Shown here piece after piece: positions 22,416 to 31,309 of a stretch of DNA of 64,000 nucleotides (positions are counted from its first letter, which is position 1; every line of letters begins with the position of its first letter). The DNA comes from Selaginella moellendorffii (lineage: Eukaryota; Streptophyta; Lycopodiopsida; Selaginellales; Selaginellaceae): the NCBI RefSeq assembly GCF_000143415.4, contig NW_003314268.1:139117-203116 (forward strand), read 5' to 3'. Under the pieces are notes generated by a model. That model was not told where the DNA came from. It saw only the letters and a program-made list of their open reading frames with translations, and searched no databases. The position numbers and the translations under genes are program-made.

Positions 22416-22464
22416 GGCAGGATTTTTCCGGCCGCACCAGCTGTGCAACAGGAAAAATCCTGCC
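22416..22464. repeat. Short inverted repeat, 14 bp arms
   Basis: GGCAGGATTTTTCC (22416-22429) and GGAAAAATCCTGCC (22451-22464) are perfect complements separated by 21 bp. There is no gene context. It could be a small foldback or the end of an old element. Confidence 0.8.
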
Positions 22465-22769
22465 ACACCTTCTAGCATCGACTTGGTGAGCGCATTCAGT
22501 GCCTTTTTGGCCGCACTCTTCTCCACCAGAATGAGAGGAGACATTCTTGATTGTTGATCCATAGCTGAAGACTGCTCACTAATTCCTCAACTCACCTGGA
22601 TGATCGATCGACGCCTCCTCTAAGCGCGAATACAAATGCACAGGCTTCTAAAATTAGGGCCTACTTAATAATGATTTATGTCAGAAAATCGCTTGCCCTA
22701 ATACCCTGTATTTTCTATACTTGGAATAATCTCCAAATAATTATGTCACCAGGTAGGAATAAACCTATC

Positions 22770-22795
22770 CCCAGGTTCGAATCCTGGCAACCCCC
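22770..22795 (+). other. tRNA T-arm-like segment with a perfect B box
   Basis: CCAGGTTCGAATCCTGG forms a 5 bp T-stem and contains GGTTCGAATCC, the RNA polymerase III B-box consensus. No matching A box, anticodon arm or acceptor stem is found upstream, so this is not a whole tRNA. It could be a tRNA or SINE fragment. Confidence 0.4.
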
Positions 22796-22917
22796 TAATT
22801 TTTTGTTTTAGTTTAGTTTAGCTGACTTGCATACTAAAATACGCTTTAAAATCGTATAGTTTATCAATATTAATTTAGGGCAAGAGGCATGAAATTTTGA
22901 CTTTGGTTTTAAGTTAA

Positions 22918-23002
22918 GGTACTTGGCTGCTATGACGGCGTCCCTGTGAGTCTTAGAGCTGATAAAAGACTCACAAGGACGCCGTCATAGCAGCCAAGTA
23001 CC
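22918..23002. repeat. Long hairpin: 37 bp arms, 11 bp loop
   Basis: The left arm, 22918-22954, starts GGTACTTGGCTGCTATGACG; the right arm, 22966-23002, is its reverse complement with a single mismatch. In RNA from the + strand the mismatch is C against A. In RNA from the - strand it becomes a G-U wobble, so the stem is unbroken. The arms have higher GC than the flanks. It lies about 130 bp from a PPR pseudogene. It could be an inverted duplication, a foldback element or a small-RNA precursor. Confidence 0.9.
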
Positions 23003-23133
23003 CATTCCAGTTCATCTGGCTGGTAAGGTATACTAAGCAGCAGAGCTTCAGCATCTCTCAAAGAACTCGCCCGCCCTAACAAATCGATCATGCAGCAATA
23101 ATGTAGGCTTCAGCCCGTGATCAAACATCAGAC

Positions 23134-23760
23134 TCACAAAGCAAGACCTACCAGCCTCCAGCTTCCCGATCCGGCCAAAGACAACAGAAAACATGTCTCA
23201 TCCGGCAACTTGCTAAAGGTTTCCATGGCGTGCCTGGGATACCCGTTCTGGGCATACCCAGCCAGCATTGTGTTCCAAGAAGCAATGCCTTTCCGGGTCA
23301 TCTGCAGCTGAAATGCCGATGCTTGAGTCATATCTCCGACTTGGACATAAGTGGCCAGCATTGCCGTCCACGACACAGAGCTCCACTCGGGCATCATTTC
23401 AAAGACGCGCTCCGATCCTTTGAGATCTCTACAGAAGCAGAACACACGAAATACGTCCCGCTGAGGCATCACACCGAAAATCTGACTAGCCTCGTCTGCG
23501 TGACCGTTCCGGGCATACAACATTAGCATCGAGTTCCACGACACCAGATCCCGCTGCGGGGATTCCTCGAACACCGCCATCGCCTCCTCCACGCAATTCA
23601 TCATCCTGGTGTTCTACGCGGAAAGCATGACATTCCACGAAACCAGATCCCTCACCGGCAATTCGAAACGAAACATCTGTCTGTGGCTCTGTCCAGATGC
23701 CCATTCCGGGCATATCCAGAAAGCATCCAGGCGGCCAGGTTCCAGTTTGCCGCGAACTCT
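23134..23760 (-). pseudogene. PPR (PLS-class) protein fragment, frameshifted
   Basis: An open frame from 23604 to 23134 reads as PPR repeats: RDLVSWNSMLMLYARNGHAD, then SVSWTAMLATYVQVGDM, then GIASWNTMLAGYAQNGYPRH. Further repeats lie upstream in other frames (MLSGYARNGHLDRATD near 23730 and VRDLVSWNVMLSA near 23640, followed by a stop). Plant PPR proteins of this class bind organellar RNA, but this copy is too short and interrupted to work. Its upstream end runs directly into the F-box-like remnant. Confidence 0.75.
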
Positions 23761-24625
23761 CTACTCGGCCGTCGTTGTCAGGCGGAGCAGTTAAACTGGG
23801 AACGTAGGCAACGTTCCATACGGACTCTTCTCGGTTCACGTTCCAACGAGGGACGTGCAAATGCCAAGCACGAGTGTCCAGATTGAAGGCCACCGGTCGG
23901 TCCAACAAGTGGAGAAAGAGCATGTTGTTAGCCCGTTTGCAAGGAAGCAGGTGATGGGGCTCCACGTTCCTGCACAAGCCTCTCACATCGATGCTGGACA
24001 CAATCGTCCACTCCAGCTGCTGCTCATCAGCTTCTTCATCAGCCGCCTCCACGATGACCATCCACTTTGGAGCGAAGCAAGGCCTTGCGAAGGGCACACC
24101 ACCAGCGTGTTTCCCCACAACCACAATGCCTGCTGCCATCAGCTTGGACCGGTGGTCCAGCCTGCCATACACCGATCCCGCATCATCCGAACCTCCTTCC
24201 GGCGGCAGTGGGGGCAACGACTTGAAATGCCAAAACGCCCATGCGTCCCTTGCCCGGCTGTAGCCACTGATTGTGTAGCCCAAACTCACTGAGTCGCAAC
24301 AGGAGGCGTATTGCGCGTATTGCACGTCCACCTGAAAAAACACCCGGTAATTCGTGGTGGTTCTGGTTCGTGGGGCACCTGCCATCCTCATCGGACACCC
24401 AAAGAGACACCGACACATAGCCCAACACGACTAAGTCGCAGGAGCCGCAGGACAGCAAAAACTTCTCCTGCAACCGTCTTGGGCAACCGCTTCAAGGCGC
24501 CAGTCATGGGGTTCATGACTGAAAACCAACTTGCATCATTGGACGTGACAATTCCTGCTGACATATCGAATAAAGACAATAATGCGTCAGGACAAGGGAG
24601 AGGCATGATATCTTTGTTGTGTTCA
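23760..24625 (-). pseudogene. F-box-associated / kelch-like protein remnant
   Basis: The - strand begins near 24606 with MPLPCPDALLSLFDMSAGIV, then SWFSVMNPMTGALKRLPKTV, a layout typical of the region after an F-box (NP-x-T-G-x-x-x-x-LP). A one-base frameshift near 24470 moves the reading to a frame with LSCGSCDLVVLGYVSVSLWV, and another shift leads to a long frame containing YGRLDHRSKLMAAGIVVVG, CFAPKWMVIVEAADEEADEQ and RPVAFNLDTRAWHLHVPRW. The family call is moderate; the frameshifts are visible. It is fused at its 3' side with PPR sequence. Confidence 0.5.
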
Positions 24626-24699
24626 CTCTTTTTAAGCAAGAAGGGTTGGGGGTAAGCTGCCGAAGCAAGAGAAGGATTCATAGCTGAGGTATGCCTGTC

Positions 24700-26040
24700 T
24701 TGATGCGTTTACACATATCATCATCTAACTGCTGGACTATGCCCAGACTGAAGTAGAAGAAGACCAACGAAAAAGAAGGAACGAAGAAGGGCCAACGTGA
24801 GGCTGAAAATATGACTGTGGAAGCATACACAGCATTAGTGCTGGCTTTCATTAAGCATCATGTCCTTCCAGGCCAAATAACAAAATTACCTCATCTCTTT
24901 GATCGCGAGCAGTCCTGCTTTGCAACAGGAGCTTGTGTCTTTCCAGCCACCATCTTTTGCAGCCCACTCCCTGCTCTTGCATGTCCCACACCATGGCCTG
25001 TAACTTCTTTGCCATGATCAGCCAAAGTGACTAGTCAATGTTGCAGATGAGTTTCTACCTGAACGTGCATGGAGATGACCATTGCATTGAAGATTCAGTC
25101 CTGAATCCTCTAAGTCATCCCTGGCAGCCAGTGTCCACTCGCATGCTCTTCCACGGCCATCAGTTGATCACGGGTGGTCATCTGAACTTGTTCCAATCCA
25201 TCTTTTTCTTCATTCACAATCACTACTGAGTCATCTGAAGCTCGTTTGCACTGATGTCTTTGCACTTCCCTGGCTCTCTACCTTTGGCAGTCTGGTATAA
25301 GGAGTTAAGAATACAACTCCATAAAGCAAATAACTTTACCGTCCATGTTCACGTTTGTCGTTGTAGTTCACACCCCATGACTTTTTTGAAGTCGACTGGA
25401 TCGCACATCGCTCCCGGTCGTCAACTTTCAAGGAAGCTGGACGTTGCCAATCGCTCGCGAGATTGGGATCGACAACGTGATCGCTGAAGCACAGCCCAGC
25501 GTCAAAGCCGATAGAGCTGGTCTGTCTCAACATCCTCCTCTTCAACAATGGGACAGTGAACAGGGTTGTCGTGCGGTGCTGCTCTCTGGACGCAGAAACT
25601 CCCAAGGCATCACCTGACCAGCAGAGATTTCATTTGGCCGCCTTTGATCTACCTTCGGATTTTTCCTGCATCTGAGGTGTCCACATTAGAAAGAAGAGAA
25701 AGATCAGACAAGCAAAACCATGAAGTTTAGGGTATACAGCCTGGCAGGCGCAGGTAATTTCATGACTTCATACACATCCATACTCCCCTCCGCCACCTTT
25801 GGAATTCCTGCCTGAACCGTTGCTTTCACGTAGAATTGGAAAGCAGTCAAAACGCTCCATAAGGATGTTGTTGTAACCCTCGTACTTCTTCCAGTTTGTT
25901 TGGCTTGGGTTTATGTAGGACTTCGTACTTGTCAACCGAAATCCAATGTCGGGTACCGTACATAGATATTTAAGTTCTGATTTGAGAAGAGGGAGGGGAG
26001 GGTTCAGAAACTGAAACCCAAGCGCATCAATTTCCGTTCC
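24700..26040. other. Stretch without a supported gene
   Basis: There are short frames only. The longest is 89 codons on the - strand (25605-25336); I do not recognise it. GC content is intermediate, so decayed coding sequence is possible, but no motif supports a call. Confidence 0.4.
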
Positions 26041-26045
26041 ACATC

Positions 26046-26440
26046 TTACTCACAGTCCTCCAACAAATGCAGGACACGACCTCGATCTCGTACTCTATTC
26101 TCGTCGGACGACGCCCACACATTCCACAGTTGATCTCGATGCTTTGTCTGGACAATTCCTACAAATGCCATCAAAGAGTAAATAAGTTGGTGTATGATGA
26201 GTTGCACATCTCCAACGAAAGTGACTTGCCTAAACTTGAGATCTGTGGCCAACTTCATGGCACTAATAGCCACAAGTACTCTGTTTCATTAGCTGATGTT
26301 GCTGGCAAAGTAATAGAGAGGTCAGCTACTTTGTTCTCCGCAGAATCAATCATCTAAACTCCAATGCCGGCAACTTGGTTTTTGGGGTAGAAAGCACCGT
26401 CAAAATAAGCTGTAATCATAGGAGTGTCCTCTTCTTCAAA
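26046..26440 (-). pseudogene. RNase H domain remnant
   Basis: Reading the - strand in two frames gives AYFDGAF (first catalytic Asp), then a stop inside the following strand, then NETEYL (catalytic Glu), a frameshift, then FVGDVQLIIHQL (third acidic residue). The pattern matches plant-type RNase H domains found in retroelements. It is broken by a stop and a frameshift. Confidence 0.6.
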
Positions 26441-29057
26441 TAAAGGACACCACATCTGGCAAGACCGTCTTTGGCAAGTCTAGCAAGAACATTGCTGTTG
26501 GATCTGGAGTCTTTGTCTGTTGTTCTCTTTGCTTCTAATGCTCTAAGCGCTCAATTTCCAATGCAAAGACTATGGCCAAGTATTCTGCAAGTGGAGGAAG
26601 TTCCTCCACTGAAGTCAAGTCCAAGTTTGGTGCTAAAGTTTCAGTGTAATACACTTGGATTTGTACCGGGAGCTCCATGGTAGGAAATTTTGAACTCAAA
26701 GAGCTATAACTCGCATGTAGCACGTTCAATTGACTTGATTCTTTCTACCAGTTGTGTGTCTGGATGTCATCTTCTGTCTCCAAGGAACAGCATGGCAAAA
26801 TACGCTTAGAGTCATTTTAGTAGGAAGATGCTGGCTGTGTGACACCTCAGACAATTGCTGAGGAGGATTGAGTTCGGCTGTGTCTTGTGAAAGATGGACT
26901 TGTTCTGGAGTGATTGTGTCCTCAAGCTCCATAAGAGAGAGTTGGTCCCATACAAGAAACAAATTGAGAAGCCCTTCCTTTGTCAAGAAACACTCCGAAA
27001 AGCTGGATATAGGAGTCTGTACCCTATAAGCCCCACCATCGAATAAAGAGGGCATGGCTAAAGGCTTGGCCTTACTCTCAAATAAAGAGAGTGAGGCTAT
27101 TTGACTCACCTCTAGCAACATCGATTGCATTGCATGAGAAAGCATTCGTCATATAGATGGTCGACTCCACCGCCAACTCAAGAAAAACCTCTGTGAGCTC
27201 AAGAGGAAAGTGTGGTGTGAAGGCCATCTTAGTCTGAGCCTGCTGGGCTTGCTGAGAAAAAACTCTGCTGTGGTTGTTGAGAAAGGTGGCGCTATGGGTT
27301 CCATCGCTAATTTCCATCTTGCCTTATGTGCTGTTAATGATGCAATGGGCTGTGACTTGCCATGAGCGGCCAAGGATGATAGAGTCCTTCAAAAAGGACA
27401 TTCCAAAATGTTGGTAGTCAACCATGAGGAAATTTACCTCAGAACTAACACCCTGCACTAAGACTTTGACACCACAGCAAATGCCTGTTGGAGGAATAGT
27501 GTGGTTGGCGAAGGTCTTGAGCACGATGGAGGAGCTCTCAGTGATCTGTAGCTGTGATGAGAGGGCAGCTTCAAGAGAGATAATGTTGCTTCTAGAACCA
27601 GAGTCAACCAAAGCATCCATCCTACAAGAGGAAGTACCAATCTGCACCAGGACGAAGAATGGACCAGGATCCCCACCATATTTTGTCATGTCGACAATGT
27701 GCACCTCTTGAGGAGTCCTCTTGAGAGTGCTCTTTGGTGTTCCTGACCTTGCAAACTCCTCTAAATGCTGGCCAAATCTTGGGATAAGACTCAACATGTT
27801 TTGGAGCGAAAAGGTGACAGGAGTGTCAACCAGCTATTGAAGAACCATCTCTAGAATAGGAATAGATGTTGATGAGATCTCAGGGGGAGAAGAGAGTAGT
27901 GACTTGAAGGGGAGCTTACAAGCCACCCTCTATGTCATTGGATTTGGTGCTGACAAAGATTCACTCTCAATCGACATTGGGGGATCGATGCCGGGCTGAG
28001 CGGCTGCCTTCTTCTTCACTTGGGCTTGAGTGGCTGCGGTTTGCTGCTGTTGCCTATAGAGATCCTCGGCTACCAAAATCGTGTTGACTGATGAGGCTGG
28101 TGCCTTGCCTTTGCGTGACGAAGGGGCTGCCTCAATTGCTTGTCGCTCCAACTGCTCCTGATATGTCTCTGGACTCTGAGATGATGTGGAATTATCAGTG
28201 AAGGGATGTTGTTGGACACGTTGAGAAGATGGAAGCTGAAGCTTTGGGTGAAGCTTGAAGTAGTGCTGCGTGTTGTGTGTGTTTGTCTCGCAGTGAGTGC
28301 ACCAACGGGACTTAAATCTATATTCCTGAGCTATAGCAGCCTCTTTCCTGGACTCCACTAGCTCTTGGAGCAATTTGTCATGGTGTGATTGCTGCTGAAG
28401 AATGATCTCCTTCGGCTGCCGCATCTCGTTGGCAAAGTTTTCAATAGCCAGAGGTGTATACTCAATAGCGACAGGCTTTGGTGTGGACAGGCGAATAGCT
28501 GCACAAGGTGACTCTGACGGGGTGATAGCTTGGTCAAAATCAACTTTAGCGATCCCCAGGTTGACAAGGAGCTCTCTTTCCAGCTTTGTGGCTAACGAAA
28601 ATGCCTCGCGACAAGACTTGAATGTCTTCTTAAGAAGTTTCTGCTACAAGTTCCCCCGCAGAACTGCTGTGAATGCCGTGATCCCCTGTTGCTCATCTTG
28701 GACCACTCTACGATCCTAACACTGCTTCCAGTATGCTCAAAATTGAGTGATATAGTTAGGAACAGACTTGTGAGCACCCTTTCGGAACGAAAAGAGGTCA
28801 ACAATTGTGGGTTTTTCTTCAACGAAACGTTCTTTGAAAGAAGCAAGTAGTGTCTGGAAGTCTGTCCGGTCCTCTAGGAGGAGAGAATCTGCCCAAGTTC
28901 CTACTTTGCCTTCGAGAGACTGCAAAAAGTCATGGCACATACAATCATCATCGACGATCATGTTTGTCGTGCAATAGTAATCAAAGCGACTGATATGCAA
29001 TGTTGGAGAGATTGTTCCAACACCTGAGAAGGTCGGCAAATCACTCCTCTTTTGCAA
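26046..29057 (-). mobile_element. Ty3/gypsy fragment: gag, protease and an RNase H domain
   Basis: On the - strand, 29057-28737 encodes a gag segment (LPTFSGVGTISPTLHISRFD and FQTLLASFKERFVEEKP). Near 28290 is a degenerate zinc knuckle (WCTHCETNTHNTQHYFKLHP, final Cys replaced). 27797-27324 encodes a retropepsin with MDALVDSGSRSNIISLEA. 27145-26535 is a linker. 26440-26046 holds an RNase H fold (ITAYFDGAFYPKNQVAGIGV; ANETEYL; LKFRQVTFVGDVQLIIHQL). Stops and frameshifts occur. No RT lies between protease and RNase H. It may be the 5' half of the same kind of element whose 3' half lies at 13.1-15.2 kb. Confidence 0.75.
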
Positions 29058-29059
29058 AA

Positions 29060-30275
29060 GATGGAGTTGAGGTCAAACTAAAGGTGGCTACACCATAGTT
29101 CGTAGATCTAAGTCACTAGAATCTGCTGAGGATGAAGAGGACTCGGCCCGAGAAGGTGTTGTGTCATACCTAAACTACCTTTGAATATTAGAAAGTTTAC
29201 TCCGTACCTTAGGGCCTTGAGGTATGGTAAAAGGGTGCCAATTTGTTGCACGTCTAGTTTGTACCAGCATTAAATACCCTAAACACTACAAATGCCTGGT
29301 CAAGGCAACTGGGTTGACAGGAACAAGAAGACTATAAGCTAGCGCTCAAGTTGCTCAAAGTTGCCCAAAATGCCTGTGATGAGCACATATAACCGTTGGC
29401 CTGTAGAGTAAGTGCTGACCTCTCAGAGTAGCTGGTAATTGGTAACCAGTAACTAGTAACCAGTAACTAGGAACCTGTAACCTGTAACCGGTAACCCCTT
29501 CCTCTCGCTCCTACTCCCGCATATTCCAACACTGACTCCTAACTTTACGCCAACTCCTGTTCCTGTTCCTACGCCTGCTCCTGCTCCTTGAAGATTGCTT
29601 CGTTCTCAAGGAACCCCCAACAAAGTTTAGCCCAAAAGAGAAAAATGAGTCCTCTGGTCTCGATCCTTCCCCATTTTAACTGTTGGTGGGCTCGTTGGAA
29701 AGGGCTTAGCCCCATCTACAATATTCCCCAAAATCCAAGAATATTGTGGAAAAACATTTGCATGTCACTGATGTAAATTAATAATAAGACACCATTGGTA
29801 TTTTCGGAAAACCTAGGACCAGGAGCACCTCTAGAGACAAGCAGCATCCAAAACAAAGCCCGAAGAGGCACAAATTCCTACTACAAAAATGACCCAATCT
29901 AGCTGGAGAAGAAAATCCTTCTACATGCTACCAATTTGGCCAAATCTAGCACCAAGAATCAACTCGTAGATTTAGGCCAGATTTATAAGCCCAAATGCAT
30001 TACTTTAAGAAATTGGGCCAAGGATCTAGGCGAGAAAGTGAAAACCCTAAATTGTTCCTCAAACTAAGCTAAGAAACGTTGTATCTCTTTAAATACAACA
30101 CCGCTTGATGAGTGCCATACCTTGCTAGAAAGAGGAGCTTCAAACTTATCTAGCACACCCAAGATTAAACAAAACCACCGTAAGACGAACAAGAAATTCC
30201 TTCCCAAATTCTGCAGCCAAAAGAGAAAGAGAGAAATAATGTCTCCGAAAGTGCTGCGCGTCACGCCGGATTCAC
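29060..30275. other. Leader-like non-coding stretch of the - strand gypsy fragment
   Basis: It lies between the gag start and the LTR-like repeat at 30280. It contains the GTAAC-type minisatellite at about 29430-29500, shared with 12227-12290, followed by a C/T-rich run. No coding frame is supported. Immediately left of the repeat, the - strand reads AATGGTGAATCCGGCGTGAC, which begins with TGG after two bases like a primer-binding site, but I cannot name the tRNA. Confidence 0.45.
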
Positions 30276-30279
30276 CATT

Positions 30280-30457
30280 TGTTGGGGGAAGGAGGGGCAC
30301 CTCCCCCAACGCTCGCTCAAACACGAGAAATGCTTCAATACTCTTCACAAAAATGCCCCCCCTTGCCCCTGTGGGGCAAGGGTTTTATACAAGGAAGATG
30401 GGGAATATTCTAAGGACTAGAATATTCCCTCTCTCTCTCGATGGCCACGCCCTAATA
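30280..30457. repeat. LTR-like repeat, copy 2 (see 11526-11711)
   Basis: It begins TGTTGGGGGAAGGAGGGGCA and ends CCCTAATA. It aligns closely with 11526-11711 in the same orientation, with an 8-base shortening near CTCTCTCTCG. If it is a 5' LTR on the - strand, the TGG two bases beyond its inner end is in the right place for a primer site. Confidence 0.7.
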
Positions 30458-30639
30458 ATGGATGATAGCAATGAGAGTGATCACAACAACAATGATGATG
30501 AATTCTGATAGAAGCTTGACAAGTTCAAGAATGAGTTCTCTGGGTTCCCAACAGCAACAAAACAGCCCAATGCCATAGAGCAATAAGAGCTTTGAGACAA
30601 AGCTTAGTTTAGTCATGGGAGAAAAGAGGAGCACATGAA

Positions 30640-31070
30640 ATCAACTTTGCATTTAGAAGCATCATCTTGAGTCTTAAGACTCAAACTTTGAGATTCAAGA
30701 ACAAGAAGAAATGGTGGTTGCCACCATATATGATTAGTTAAGGAGCACTCAAACCCTATCCTTATCTCTTTTCTACTTTGGCCTTCCATCATCAATACAT
30801 GTCCATATACTCAAGATTTAAAATACTCAAGTGATGTTAAACCTATCTTTGCTCATGACCTTGACAAAAGCTTTCTTAAGGATTGAAGGATTAGAGTCAC
30901 TCTTCTTTCTTACTCTCTATGTATTTATTGTGTCTCAAAATCAAATGAAGCAAGCATAATAGCGAATATCACTCCTCTCTTCTTTTTCTCTTTCACTCTT
31001 TTTTTTTTTTTTTCTTTCTTTTACGATATAGGCTTTTAATCAAATTTTTCCACTAGCCAAAGGCACATTA
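30640..31070. repeat. Dispersed repeat, copy 2 (see 630-1070)
   Basis: Same family as 630-1070. A T-rich run (30998-31022) lies near its right end. It directly adjoins a Cassandra remnant. Confidence 0.55.
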
Positions 31071-31079
31071 GACTTTTTA

Positions 31080-31305
31080 AATGTCAATTTGAATATATCA
31101 TATGGTTCCTCTATCCAACTAATAAAGTTAGACTCGAGACCATTTTGATACCAAATGTAAACTTTTAAATATGAATTTCCTGGGAGGCTAGTACTTGACA
31201 ATTAACCCTAAATATCCCAAGACCCTTAATTAAAACTTTTATTCATAGGCCATTTATCTCTATATTTGAACTTGTCTCTTAAATTGTTCCTTTTGGTTAC
31301 TTACA
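31080..31305 (-). mobile_element. Degenerate Cassandra-type LTR with adjoining primer site
   Basis: 31156-31305 aligns with the Cassandra LTRs (TGTAAAC...ACTTACA ends) but is only 150 bp because the central part, including much of the 5S-like segment, is deleted. On the - strand it is followed after two bases by TGGTATCAAAATGG, equivalent to the primer site of the complete element, and then by sequence related to that element's internal region. So it is the 5' LTR end of an old, partly deleted copy. No second LTR was found next to it. Confidence 0.7.
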
Positions 31306-31309
31306 ATGT

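Noticed and set aside
23855-24292. 145-codon + strand frame
   Set aside because: Antisense shadow of the F-box-like remnant.
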